A stretch of DNA of 31,251 bases from Anaerohalosphaeraceae bacterium (GTDB lineage: Bacteria > Planctomycetota > Phycisphaerae > Sedimentisphaerales > Anaerohalosphaeraceae), in the NCBI GenBank assembly GCA_035378985.1, contig DAOSUR010000022.1, forward strand, positions 1-31,251. Reading direction: 5' to 3'. Shown piece by piece: positions 24,767-31,251 of the stretch (the first letter of the stretch is position 1; each line of letters begins with the position of its first letter). The translations under genes were made by a program, and so were the position numbers. The notes beneath the pieces are model-generated. The model ran no database searches. It worked only from the letters and a program-made list of their open reading frames with translations, and was not told the DNA's origin.

Positions 24767-26380
24767 ATGGCAGCCAAAAAGATCGCATACAATACGGAAG
24801 CCCGAGCGGCCATTCGCGAGGGAATTCGCAAACTGGCCCGTGCTGTAAAGATTACGCTGGGGCCGTGCGGCCGCAACGTCATCATTGAAAAATCCTTCGG
24901 CTCTCCGACCGTCACCAAAGACGGTGTCACGGTCGCCAAAGAAATCGAACTCGAAGACGCCTATGAAAACATGGGCGCTCAGATGGTCAAGGAAGTGGCC
25001 TCCAAGACATCCAACGTCGCCGGCGACGGAACCACCACGGCGACGATACTGGCCGAGGCCATCTTTGAGGAGGGGCTCAAGAATATTACCGCCGGCGCTA
25101 ATCCCATTCAGGTCAAGCGCGGCATCGACAAGGCCGTCGAGGCGATTGTCGAAGAACTCAAGAAGATGTCGATTCCCGTCGAGTCCAGCAAGCAGATTGA
25201 GCAGGTGGCTACATGTTCGGCCAACCATGATGCGCAAATCGGCAAGACCCTGGCGGAGGCGATGGAGAAGGTCGGCAAGGACGGCGTGATTACCGTCGAG
25301 GAAGGCCAGTCGCTGGAGACGACGGTCGAACTGCTCGAAGGTATGCAGTTTGACAAGGGGTATCTGAGCCCGCACTTTATCACCAATCCGGAAGAGCGGA
25401 CCTGTGTGCTCGAAAAGCCCTATATCCTGATTCACGAAAAGAAAATCAGCTCCGTCAAGTCGCTGGTTCCGATTCTCGAAAAGGTGGCCAAGCAGGGTCG
25501 GCCGCTGCTGATTATCGCCGAGGATGTCGAGGGCGAGGCCCTGGCGACGCTGGTGGTCAACAAGCTCCGCGGCGTCCTGCAGGTCTGTGCGGTCAAGGCG
25601 CCCGGCTTCGGCGATCGGCGCAAGGCCATGCTCCAGGATATCGCCATCCTCACCGGCGCCACAGCCCTGTTTGAGGATTTGGGCATCCAGCTGGAGAATG
25701 TCGAGCTCAGCCAGCTCGGTCAGGCCAAGCGCGTCACGGTGGACAAGGACACCACGACCATTGTCGAGGGGGCCGGCAAGACCGAGGATATCAAGGGCCG
25801 CATCGAACAGATTAAGAAGGAAATCGAGGCCTCGACCAGCGAGTATGATATTGAAAAGCTCCAGGAGCGGCTGGCCAAGCTGGCCGGCGGCGTCGCCCAG
25901 ATTAACGTCGGGGCGGCCACCGAGGCCGAGATGAAGGAAAAAAAGGCCCGCGTGGAAGATGCGCTCCATGCCTGCCGGGCGGCGGTCGAAGAAGGCATTC
26001 TGCCGGGCGGCGGGGTCGCGATGCTGCGGTGTCTGCCGGCGCTGGATAAGATTCAGTGCGTCGGCGATGAGTCGATCGGCGTCGATATTGTCCGCCGGGC
26101 GGTCTTTGCTCCGATTAAGCAGATTGCCTACAACGCCGGACTGGACGGCTCCATCGTGGCCCAGAAGGTTCTTGAGTCCAAAGACAAGAACTTCGGCTAT
26201 GATGCCGTCCGCAAGGAGTACGGCGATATGATTAAATTCGGCGTGATTGTGCCGACCAAAGTGGAGCGCACGGCGCTGCAGAACGGAGCGTCGATTGCGT
26301 CGCTGCTGCTGACGACGGATGCGGTTGTCAGCGAAATACCCGAAAAGAAAGAAACCCATTCGCACGGCGGCGGATATTAA
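24767..26380 (+). CDS. groEL: Chaperonin GroEL (Cpn60)
   Basis: The 537-residue protein matches GroEL throughout: TLGPCGRNVIIEKSFGSPTVTKDG (quoted here only as residues about 24-47), the ATP-site motif GDGTTTATIL (about 85-94), and the conserved KAPGFGDRRKAMLQDIAILTG segment of the apical domain near 280. GroEL rings fold client proteins with GroES. The C-terminus is odd: instead of the repeated GGM tail it ends in a short His- and Gly-rich stretch, ETHSHGGGY. Planctomycetes often have several groEL copies, and this one, paired with groES, is likely functional. AGGAGAAAGG precedes the ATG. Confidence 0.97.
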   Translation: MAAKKIAYNTEARAAIREGIRKLARAVKITLGPCGRNVIIEKSFGSPTVTKDGVTVAKEIELEDAYENMGAQMVKEVASKTSNVAGDGTTTATILAEAIFEEGLKNITAGANPIQVKRGIDKAVEAIVEELKKMSIPVESSKQIEQVATCSANHDAQIGKTLAEAMEKVGKDGVITVEEGQSLETTVELLEGMQFDKGYLSPHFITNPEERTCVLEKPYILIHEKKISSVKSLVPILEKVAKQGRPLLIIAEDVEGEALATLVVNKLRGVLQVCAVKAPGFGDRRKAMLQDIAILTGATALFEDLGIQLENVELSQLGQAKRVTVDKDTTTIVEGAGKTEDIKGRIEQIKKEIEASTSEYDIEKLQERLAKLAGGVAQINVGAATEAEMKEKKARVEDALHACRAAVEEGILPGGGVAMLRCLPALDKIQCVGDESIGVDIVRRAVFAPIKQIAYNAGLDGSIVAQKVLESKDKNFGYDAVRKEYGDMIKFGVIVPTKVERTALQNGASIASLLLTTDAVVSEIPEKKETHSHGGGY

Positions 26381-26393
26381 TTGCGGACAATCG

Positions 26394-26423
26394 GCGGGCC
26401 CCTCTTTCGGGGCCCGCTTTTTT
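26394..26423 (+). terminator. Intrinsic terminator after groEL
   Basis: GCGGGCCCC (26394-26402) pairs perfectly with GGGGCCCGC (26409-26417) across a six-base loop and is followed by six T. Confidence 0.93.
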
Positions 26424-26436
26424 AGGAACTCCAGCC

Positions 26437-26715
26437 ATGTTTCGGTTTTTCTTCATACGAGAGCCGTTTCGTCAGGCCGGACGGTCGCTGGCCGTCGGGG
26501 CTTTTCTGACCGGGCTGTTCCTTATCGGCTTTGGTCTGCTGGTGTTTATTCTGCGCGATTTGTTTGCGTTTCTGGCGGCGGCGGTCTTTTTTGCGGCCGG
26601 TTTTTCGGCGATCGGCTATGCCGTTCGAGTGTACTGGCTGACTCGGCAGATGGACCGAGAACGCCGGGCCTATCGCGAAAACGTCGAAATCCATTTCCCC
26701 GACCTCTGGCAGTAA
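26437..26715 (+). CDS. Small two-span membrane protein of unknown function
   Basis: The 92-residue protein starts just after the groEL terminator, with AGGA about 8 bases before the ATG. It has a basic N-terminus, two hydrophobic spans (about 19-40 and 43-64) joined by a short loop containing RD, and a charged C-terminal tail of about 25 residues rich in Arg and Glu. Both ends would lie on the cytoplasmic side by the positive-inside rule. I do not recognise a family. The frame is supported by its amphipathic organisation and codon use like that of neighbours. It could be cotranscribed by read-through from groEL. Confidence 0.65.
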   Translation: MFRFFFIREPFRQAGRSLAVGAFLTGLFLIGFGLLVFILRDLFAFLAAAVFFAAGFSAIGYAVRVYWLTRQMDRERRAYRENVEIHFPDLWQ

Positions 26716-27032
26716 TGCCCGCCTGCTCTTTTTGCCCGTCCTTGCGGACGGGGCTGTCTTCCGTCGACCAATGTCCAGCGCCAGTCTCCCGTATCCAGCG
26801 GACAAGATGGGTCCCAAAATCTCTTGTTTTTTGCTCTTTGTTTTCCTTCGGATTTAGAGATTCAAATTTAGAACTTAGGATTTTGTAGTTTTTCGTTTGC
26901 CTTTGTTTCCCGTCCGTTTGCGTTCCTCTCTTTTTTTCAATCGCAAAAAATCCTTGCCACCCAAGCCGGTTTTCCCGAAAATAGCCCCTTTACTCAATAA
27001 AAAGGCGGTTTTCCTTCAGGCAGGAGTGTGCT
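26716..27032. other. Spacer with 7-base periodic repeat
   Basis: No gene is visible in these 317 bases. Positions 26844-26885 consist of about six 7-base units, including GATTTAG, AATTTAG, AACTTAG and GATTTTG, related to the larger array at 29671-29761. A weak promoter-like pair (TTGCCA at 26954-26959, GAAAAT at 26977-26982, 17 apart) could serve uxaE. Confidence 0.55.
26844..26885. repeat. Short degenerate heptamer repeat
   Basis: Six consecutive 7-base units read TCCTTCG, GATTTAG, AGATTCA, AATTTAG, AACTTAG, GATTTTG. The units GATTTAG and GATTTTG occur identically in the array at 29671-29761. Confidence 0.55.
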
Positions 27033-28295
27033 ATGGCGGACAAGCGGCTGGAAACGTATTCGATGGGCATCGGCGATCGGTTCGGGCATCAGGGCAGGGC
27101 CCAGCTTCGGGCGATGCAGGCGGCCCGGGCGGAGGGCATCGAGATTGTGCCGGTCTGGAACAAGTCCTTTCGCGAGCATTCCATCATCGGCACGCGGCCG
27201 GCGGATGTCCGCGCCGAGGCGGATGCGGCCGTTTCAGCGATGGGCTGGAAGCATTCCTACTATGTGGATGCCGACCATATCAATTTCAAGAACGTGGAAT
27301 CATTTATCGACTGCAGCGATTTCTTTACGCTCGATGTGGCCGAGGAAATCGGACACCCCGCCGAGCCGAAGGAGATGGAGGTCTTTGTCCGCTCCTGTCG
27401 GGATTTTTTGGGAACTCTGACGATTCCGGGCATCGAGCGTCCGTTTGTTATCAGTGAAAAGACGCTCGAGGCCGCCGCGGCCAAGTATCTGTTTGCCGTC
27501 CAACAGGCGGGCCGCATCTATCGGCATCTGGCGAAAAAAAAGGGCCCCGGCACCTTTATTACGGAGGTGTCGATGGATGAGACGGACAGCCCGCAGACGC
27601 CGGTGGAGCTGCTGCTGATTTTGTCGGCGATTGCCCGCGAGGGTATCCCCGCCCAGACGATCGCCCCCAAGTTTACCGGCCGATTCAATAAAGGGGTCGA
27701 TTATGTCGGCAATCTGGAGCAGTTTGAAAAGGAATTCAACGAAGATTTGGCGGTAATTGCCTTTGCCGTCAAAGAGTTCGGGCTGCCGGCCAATCTGAAG
27801 CTGTCGGTTCATTCCGGCAGCGACAAGTTTTCCATTTACGCTCCCATCCGCCGGGCGATTCATCGATTCGGAGCCGGGCTGCATCTGAAAACGGCCGGCA
27901 CCACGTGGCTGGAGGAGCTCATCGGCCTGGCCGAAGCCGGCGGCGAAGGGCTGGCCATCGCCAAAGAGGTCTATGCCAAGGCCCTCGAAAACCGCCAGGC
28001 CCTGTGCGCGCCGTATGCGACGGTGATTGACATCGATGCCGCCAGGCTGCCGGCGCCGAAGGAAGTGGACCGATGGGATGGAAAGCGGTTTGCGGCAGCC
28101 CTGCGGCACAACCCCCGATGTCCTGACTACAATCCCCATTTCCGGCAGCTGCTGCATGTGGGCTACAAAGTCGCCGCCCAAATGGGCAGGCGGTTTACAG
28201 ACGCACTGGAGCGTTTCGAGGAGGAGATTGCCAAACACGTCTCGGCCAACCTCCTCGAGCGGCACATCCGGCCGGTCTTCGGCAAAGGGGCTTAA
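27033..28295 (+). CDS. uxaE: Tagaturonate epimerase family protein (UxaE)
   Basis: UxaE interconverts D-tagaturonate and D-fructuronate, joining galacturonate to the glucuronate route of hexuronate breakdown. The 420-residue protein has segments I associate with this family: YSMGIGDRFGHQG near the N-terminus, YVDADHINFKN (about 78-88), HSGSDKFSIY and GLHLKTAGTTW (about 287-297). AGGAG lies 6 bases before the ATG. It stands alone: no uronate isomerase, reductase or dehydratase is adjacent. Its stop codon overlaps the rodA stop on the other strand. Family assignment is by recognised pattern; substrate specificity is inferred. Confidence 0.8.
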   Translation: MADKRLETYSMGIGDRFGHQGRAQLRAMQAARAEGIEIVPVWNKSFREHSIIGTRPADVRAEADAAVSAMGWKHSYYVDADHINFKNVESFIDCSDFFTLDVAEEIGHPAEPKEMEVFVRSCRDFLGTLTIPGIERPFVISEKTLEAAAAKYLFAVQQAGRIYRHLAKKKGPGTFITEVSMDETDSPQTPVELLLILSAIAREGIPAQTIAPKFTGRFNKGVDYVGNLEQFEKEFNEDLAVIAFAVKEFGLPANLKLSVHSGSDKFSIYAPIRRAIHRFGAGLHLKTAGTTWLEELIGLAEAGGEGLAIAKEVYAKALENRQALCAPYATVIDIDAARLPAPKEVDRWDGKRFAAALRHNPRCPDYNPHFRQLLHVGYKVAAQMGRRFTDALERFEEEIAKHVSANLLERHIRPVFGKGA

Positions 28296-29647
28296 GAGGT
28301 TTCCGGCAGAAACTCAAAGGGTTTTTGGGCGACGGAGAAGGGCCGATATTGCCCGATGCTGTTCAGCAGCCCCAGGGCAATATAGTTGGTCAGCAGGCTG
28401 GAGCCGCCGTAGCTGATAAACGGCAGCGTCAGGCCGGTAATCGGCATCAGCCCCAGTGTCATTCCGATATTGACGAAGACCTGCACGGCAAACATCGTGG
28501 TAATGCCGACGGCTACCAGCCGCCCGAACGGGTCCGTATTCCGCCAGGCAATCTCCATCCCCGCCGCGATAATCACCCCGTACAGCAGAAGAATAACCAG
28601 GCACCCGACCAGCCCGAACTGGTGAGCCACAATGGCAAAGACAAAGTCGTTGTGCTTGTCCGGCAGGAAGAAAAAGTCGTCCTGCACATACGGCCCGCGG
28701 GCAAACCCGTAGCCGAACAGCCCGCCGGAAGCGATGGCCTGCTTGGCCTGCAGCAGCTGATAGCCCCCGCCTTCCTTCCAGTTATAGAGCCGTTCGGGCC
28801 TGCCCACCAATATCCGCGCCAGCGTCGGGTGTTCGCGGGCCATCGCCCGCACTTTGGGGCTTTGCAGGACCAGACTGGCGATTCGCATCCGCTGGTAGTC
28901 GCGCATCGACATCCACAGGATTGGGCTCGTCAGCAGAGCCAGGCCGATAATCAGCAGCAGATGCCAGCCCTTGGCCCCGGCCGCAAACAGCATCGCAAAC
29001 AAAATCGGCATCATCAGGATGACCGTTCCCAAATCCGGCTCCAGCAGAATCAGCACCATCGCCAAAAACGTCAGGGCAAAGGGTCCGATAAGCCCCAGCA
29101 GCCGGCGGTAGTTTTTGCGGTAGCGCAGATAATACGCCAGAGCAAGAATGAAGGCAATTTTGCAAAACTCCGACGGCTGAATCTGGAAAAAAGTGTGGCT
29201 GCCGATGGAAAACTCAATCCAGCGGCGGGCCCGGCCCTCCCGGTAAGGAACAAACGGAATATCAATAATGATATCGACCAGCAAAATTGCCAACAGAACC
29301 AGCACGGCTGCATACAAGCCGTAAGAGACAGGACCCAGCCGGCGATAGCCGATTAGATTGACGGTAATCATCCCGACAAGACCGATAAAGACATAAAATA
29401 TCTGTTTTTTCCAGAGTGAGGCTAGTTTGGCGGCCCGTTCAGAGGTAGTCGTCGTTTCCGCTTCTGCCGGCTGCGTTTCCGCATCGTTAGCGTTTTCAGT
29501 GTTAAGATAGGGGATTTGCGGCTCCAAAGGTGCCGGATGGCCGGCCGCATAAATCACAGCAATACCGACGGCGGTCAGTATTAACCCTGCCGACAGCATA
29601 AATATCCGCGTGAAAAGCAGTCGTCCTGCAAACAGGTCTTTTAACAT
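28292..29647 (-). CDS. rodA: Rod shape-determining peptidoglycan glycosyltransferase RodA
   Basis: RodA is a SEDS-family glycosyltransferase that polymerises lipid II during cell elongation. The protein (451 residues) has about ten spans and the SEDS hallmarks: QPSEFCKIAFILALAYYL, LLEPDLGTV, LLQAKQAIASGGLFGYG, FLPDKHNDFVFAIVAHQFG and the C-terminal GLMPITGLTLPFISYGGSSLL. It is longer than the usual 370-400 residues, mainly because of a hydrophilic insertion of about 40 residues (about 36-75, rich in Glu, Thr and Ala) between spans 1 and 2. FtsW is possible but the segments favour RodA. The ribosome binding site is weak (AAGAGA). No mreBCD or penicillin-binding protein gene is adjacent. Confidence 0.92.
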   Translation of the reverse strand: MLKDLFAGRLLFTRIFMLSAGLILTAVGIAVIYAAGHPAPLEPQIPYLNTENANDAETQPAEAETTTTSERAAKLASLWKKQIFYVFIGLVGMITVNLIGYRRLGPVSYGLYAAVLVLLAILLVDIIIDIPFVPYREGRARRWIEFSIGSHTFFQIQPSEFCKIAFILALAYYLRYRKNYRRLLGLIGPFALTFLAMVLILLEPDLGTVILMMPILFAMLFAAGAKGWHLLLIIGLALLTSPILWMSMRDYQRMRIASLVLQSPKVRAMAREHPTLARILVGRPERLYNWKEGGGYQLLQAKQAIASGGLFGYGFARGPYVQDDFFFLPDKHNDFVFAIVAHQFGLVGCLVILLLYGVIIAAGMEIAWRNTDPFGRLVAVGITTMFAVQVFVNIGMTLGLMPITGLTLPFISYGGSSLLTNYIALGLLNSIGQYRPFSVAQKPFEFLPETS

Positions 29648-29670
29648 CTGTTATCTCTTGTAAATACAAA

Positions 29671-29761
29671 ATTTCGCATTTTCAGTTTTGATTTTTAGGT
29701 TTTAAACCTTTGATTTTCTAATTTCGGATTTCGAGTTTCGGATTTAGGATTTTGGATTTTC
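29671..29761. repeat. Degenerate 7-base tandem array
   Basis: Thirteen consecutive 7-base units fit a loose pattern with a T-tract in the middle and often GATTTNG. The best-kept units are AATTTCG, GATTTCG, AGTTTCG, GATTTAG, GATTTTG and GATTTTC (29720-29761). The period is maintained without slippage in my reading. Confidence 0.65.
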
Positions 29762-29918
29762 TGTATTGTAATTGTATCGTCTTTCGGCGGGCCGGAAAAG
29801 GAAACTTTTTGTCCGAATTCAGAAAGAGGTATAAAGCGATAGACGTAATCCACAATTTATTTTTCAATATAGGTAAGCGGCGGCTTATCGGATTTTTTTG
29901 ACTTTTTCAAAATTTTTC

Positions 29919-29947
29919 TTGATTCGGCGGCGGCTTTATTGTATTAT
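29919..29947 (+). promoter_or_regulatory. Promoter of the dockerin-like secreted protein gene
   Basis: TTGATT (29919-29924), a 17-base spacer and TATTAT (29942-29947) give a good sigma-70 type promoter. It implies a leader of about 178 bases before the start codon at 30132. Confidence 0.65.
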
Positions 29948-29995
29948 CAGCGTTGTGTTGAGGAGCAGAAAAGTGAGATTTGGGAAAATGAAGAG

Positions 29996-30087
29996 GGTGA
30001 TGGAAAGTCATTTCGTTTCATCATTCTGCTAAAGCATGGGGGAATTTCGGAAGCGAGAGAAAACCTTGAGGCGCGTGGCCTTTAAGG
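29996..30087 (+). promoter_or_regulatory. Structured 5' leader, possible cis-regulatory RNA
   Basis: Three hairpins can be drawn. The first is 29996-30025, with GAT/ATC and GAAA/TTTC pairs and a 9-base loop. The second is 30023-30045, with ATTC/GAAT enclosing TGC/GCA. The third, 30064-30087, is the strongest: CCTT-GAGGC pairs with GCCTT-AAGG around a GCGTG loop with one bulge. I do not recognise a known riboswitch class. Confidence 0.4.
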
Positions 30088-30131
30088 GTGATGAATAGGG
30101 GAAAAAGAAAAAGAGAAAGGAAGGTGTAGCA

Positions 30132-31103
30132 ATGAGAAAAGTACTCCCGATTTTGTTGGCGATTGCAATCGCTGCGCCGACATGGGCGAACGTGACCGTG
30201 TCGGTGGCGGAAGGGACCGCCAATGACCAAATCGCCGAGCTGAATCTGGCGATTGACGGCGGTTCGGTGGTCCGCGGAATGGCTATCAAGGTGACCATCA
30301 CCGGTGCCGACCTGGCGGCCATTGCGGATGTGACCGATGTGATGTCCGCGTTCAATGCCTACATTGATTACTACTACAGCAACCCCGGCTTCCTCGGCAC
30401 GCTGCCCAGCGAGACAGCCCTGCCCGGCACGGGTGCCCATGCCCTGGCCAATCCGGATGCTGCGGGCGTTCTGTCCACGCTGCCGGCCACCACGTTTGTT
30501 ATCAGCCTGGGTGCCCTGGACAACAGCGGCAATCAGGGCGGCGTAACGGCGGGCGGTCTGCTGGCCAAGATTAAACTGAGCAACTTTGCCGGCACCAGCG
30601 CGCAGGTCTGCATTGAGCCCGATGCCCTCCGCGGCGGCGTCGTCGGCGATGATCTCGGAACCGTTTCGGTCTCCGGTTGCGCCACAATTTCGAACATCCC
30701 GCCGGAGTGCGTAAAGTCAACCGCCCCGTTCTATGCGGATTGGGTAGCTTTCGGCAAGCCCAACTGTTGGTGCTATCAAAGAAACTGCCGTGGCGACATT
30801 AATGGAACAAGGGAAGGTAACGCAGTGACGGGCTATATCTGGGTATATACCCAGGATCTATCTACTTTCTTGGCTGCTTACGGAATTAAGGAACCTCCGA
30901 AGGGACCTGGTGTTGCAACGATTACCAATGGAATTTGCGCAGACCTTAATCGGACACGCGAGGGTAATGCAGTGACAGGGTATATCCGTGTTTACACTCA
31001 GGATCTTCCGATATTACTTGCCAACTACGGGGTGAAAGAGCCTCCGAAGGGGCCCGGTGTTCCGGTTTGCGATTCTGCGAATTACAATTTCTGGACGAAT
31101 TAA
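30132..31103 (+). CDS. Secreted protein with cohesin-like domain and two dockerin-like repeats
   Basis: The protein (323 residues) has a signal peptide (1-19, ending TWA), a beta-rich domain (about 20-195) resembling cohesin-type folds, and a Trp/Cys-rich linker (204-219, FGKPNCWC then C219). Two 40-residue repeats follow (222-261 and 271-310). Each begins DxN, continues through TGYI and ends YTQDL, then EPPKGPGV. The Asp/Asn positions and the final xTxDL resemble dockerin calcium loops with an insertion. The repeats are 32/40 identical. Such proteins are multiplied in Phycisphaerae-like genomes, with unknown partners. GGAAGG lies 7 bases before the ATG. Cohesin-like is inference from pattern. 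The C-terminal third is less GC-rich than the rest. Confidence 0.85.
   Translation: MRKVLPILLAIAIAAPTWANVTVSVAEGTANDQIAELNLAIDGGSVVRGMAIKVTITGADLAAIADVTDVMSAFNAYIDYYYSNPGFLGTLPSETALPGTGAHALANPDAAGVLSTLPATTFVISLGALDNSGNQGGVTAGGLLAKIKLSNFAGTSAQVCIEPDALRGGVVGDDLGTVSVSGCATISNIPPECVKSTAPFYADWVAFGKPNCWCYQRNCRGDINGTREGNAVTGYIWVYTQDLSTFLAAYGIKEPPKGPGVATITNGICADLNRTREGNAVTGYIRVYTQDLPILLANYGVKEPPKGPGVPVCDSANYNFWTN
30795..30914 (+). repeat. Dockerin-like repeat, copy 1
   Basis: A 120-base unit encoding 40 residues. It differs from copy 2 at 33 of 120 bases and 8 of 40 residues by my alignment, so most substitutions are silent. Confidence 0.85.
30942..31061 (+). repeat. Dockerin-like repeat, copy 2
   Basis: The second 120-base unit starts 147 bases after copy 1 and has the same length without gaps. 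It keeps DxN at the start, TGYI, YTQDL and EPPKGPGV. Confidence 0.85.
31054..31067 (+). other. End of repeat copy 2 and conserved C-terminal tail
   Basis: The sequence after the second repeat encodes PVCDSANYNFWTN, a Cys-containing tail ending in an aromatic NFW motif. I regard it as part of the repeat-bearing module, not a separate element. No known domain is assigned. Confidence 0.3.
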
Positions 31104-31153
31104 TTAACATGACACACACTTCACACGCGGGAAGTTAACGTCAATAGACAACG

Positions 31154-31167
31154 ATTGTTCGAACAAT
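31154..31167. promoter_or_regulatory. Perfect 14-base palindrome before the last gene
   Basis: ATTGTTCGAACAAT is a perfect inverted repeat ending four bases before the AAGGAG ribosome binding site at 31171-31176. It could be a regulator site or an mRNA hairpin limiting translation. It overlaps ACAACGATTGT, which is close to the LacI-type core at 21194 but one base shorter. Confidence 0.45.
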
Positions 31168-31183
31168 TGAAAGGAGAACGATG

Positions 31184-31251
31184 ATGAAGAAGTTGTTAAG
31201 TCTGATTCTGATTCTGGGAATGGTGCCGCTGGCGAGCGCAGGGTTAACCCT
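31184..31251 (+). CDS. Truncated exported protein (N-terminal signal peptide only)
   Basis: The frame begins at ATG 31184 (7 bases after AAGGAG; a second ATG at 31181 is possible) and runs off the right edge. The visible residues, MKKLLSLILILGMVPLASAG, form a typical signal peptide with an ASA cleavage site. It lies 80 bases after the dockerin-like gene on the same strand and is probably cotranscribed. Nothing can be said about its mature domain. Confidence 0.75.
   Translation, partial: MKKLLSLILILGMVPLASAGLT

Larger units (their letters stand above)
29648..30131. other. Spacer between rodA and the dockerin-like gene
   Basis: These 484 bases contain no gene. From left to right they hold the short rodA leader, a 91-base heptamer array, an AT-rich tract, a promoter at 29919-29947 and a structured leader of about 175 bases for the next gene. 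Confidence 0.65.

Noticed and set aside
24446..26365. Open frame of 639 codons antisense to groEL
   Set aside because: It mirrors groEL codon structure, has no ribosome binding site and resembles no protein; groEL is unambiguous on the other strand.

Overview
The window looks like chromosomal DNA from a saccharolytic member of the Planctomycetota, most likely class Phycisphaerae. This is inferred from the combination of a PEP-CTERM exported protein, an ECF sigma factor overlapping a large FecR protein, H-X9-DG type pseudopilins, a TonB receptor with a characteristic plug, a secreted protein with tandem dockerin-like repeats, and several sugar-catabolic cassettes. No phage, insertion sequence or CRISPR signature was seen, and the species cannot be named from the window alone.

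Bases 1-20939 are coded entirely on the minus strand. From the left edge: a truncated exported protein, a PEP-CTERM protein, a pseudopilin-like protein, a FecR/anti-sigma-like protein and its ECF sigma factor (1-4237); a GH32 fructan/sucrose hydrolase lipoprotein with an MFS sugar porter (4416-7380); an L-rhamnose module of mutarotase, URO-D/MtaA-like protein and RhaT symporter with its own promoter (7561-10239); an acid-sugar operon of Fe-dependent alcohol dehydrogenase, DHDPS-family aldolase, PdxA2-like dehydrogenase, DUF1537 kinase and Na+/solute symporter, packed with abutting or overlapping genes (10295-16239); tRNA-Phe and mnmG (16466-18483); and a TonB-dependent receptor (18621-20939).

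From 20940 the strands alternate. A pseudopilin-like gene (21226) has a strong promoter bracketed by two LacI-type palindromes in the spacer it shares with the TonB receptor gene. It converges on GTP-type PEP carboxykinase (22143-24020), whose promoter carries tandem 11-bp repeats. groES-groEL, a small membrane protein and a tagaturonate epimerase (uxaE) follow on the plus strand; uxaE converges on rodA with overlapping stop codons. The right end holds a secreted protein with two 40-residue dockerin-like repeats, preceded by a promoter and a structured leader, then the start of another exported protein.

Together the genes suggest an organism that captures and breaks down plant or algal polysaccharides, imports fructose/glucose, rhamnose and acid sugars, handles hexuronates, and controls this with extracytoplasmic signalling and local repressors. 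The least conventional parts are the dockerin-like cassette with its leader, the LacI-type operator pair, the rhamnose transporter linked to a corrinoid-methyltransferase-like protein, and 7-base periodic spacer repeats.
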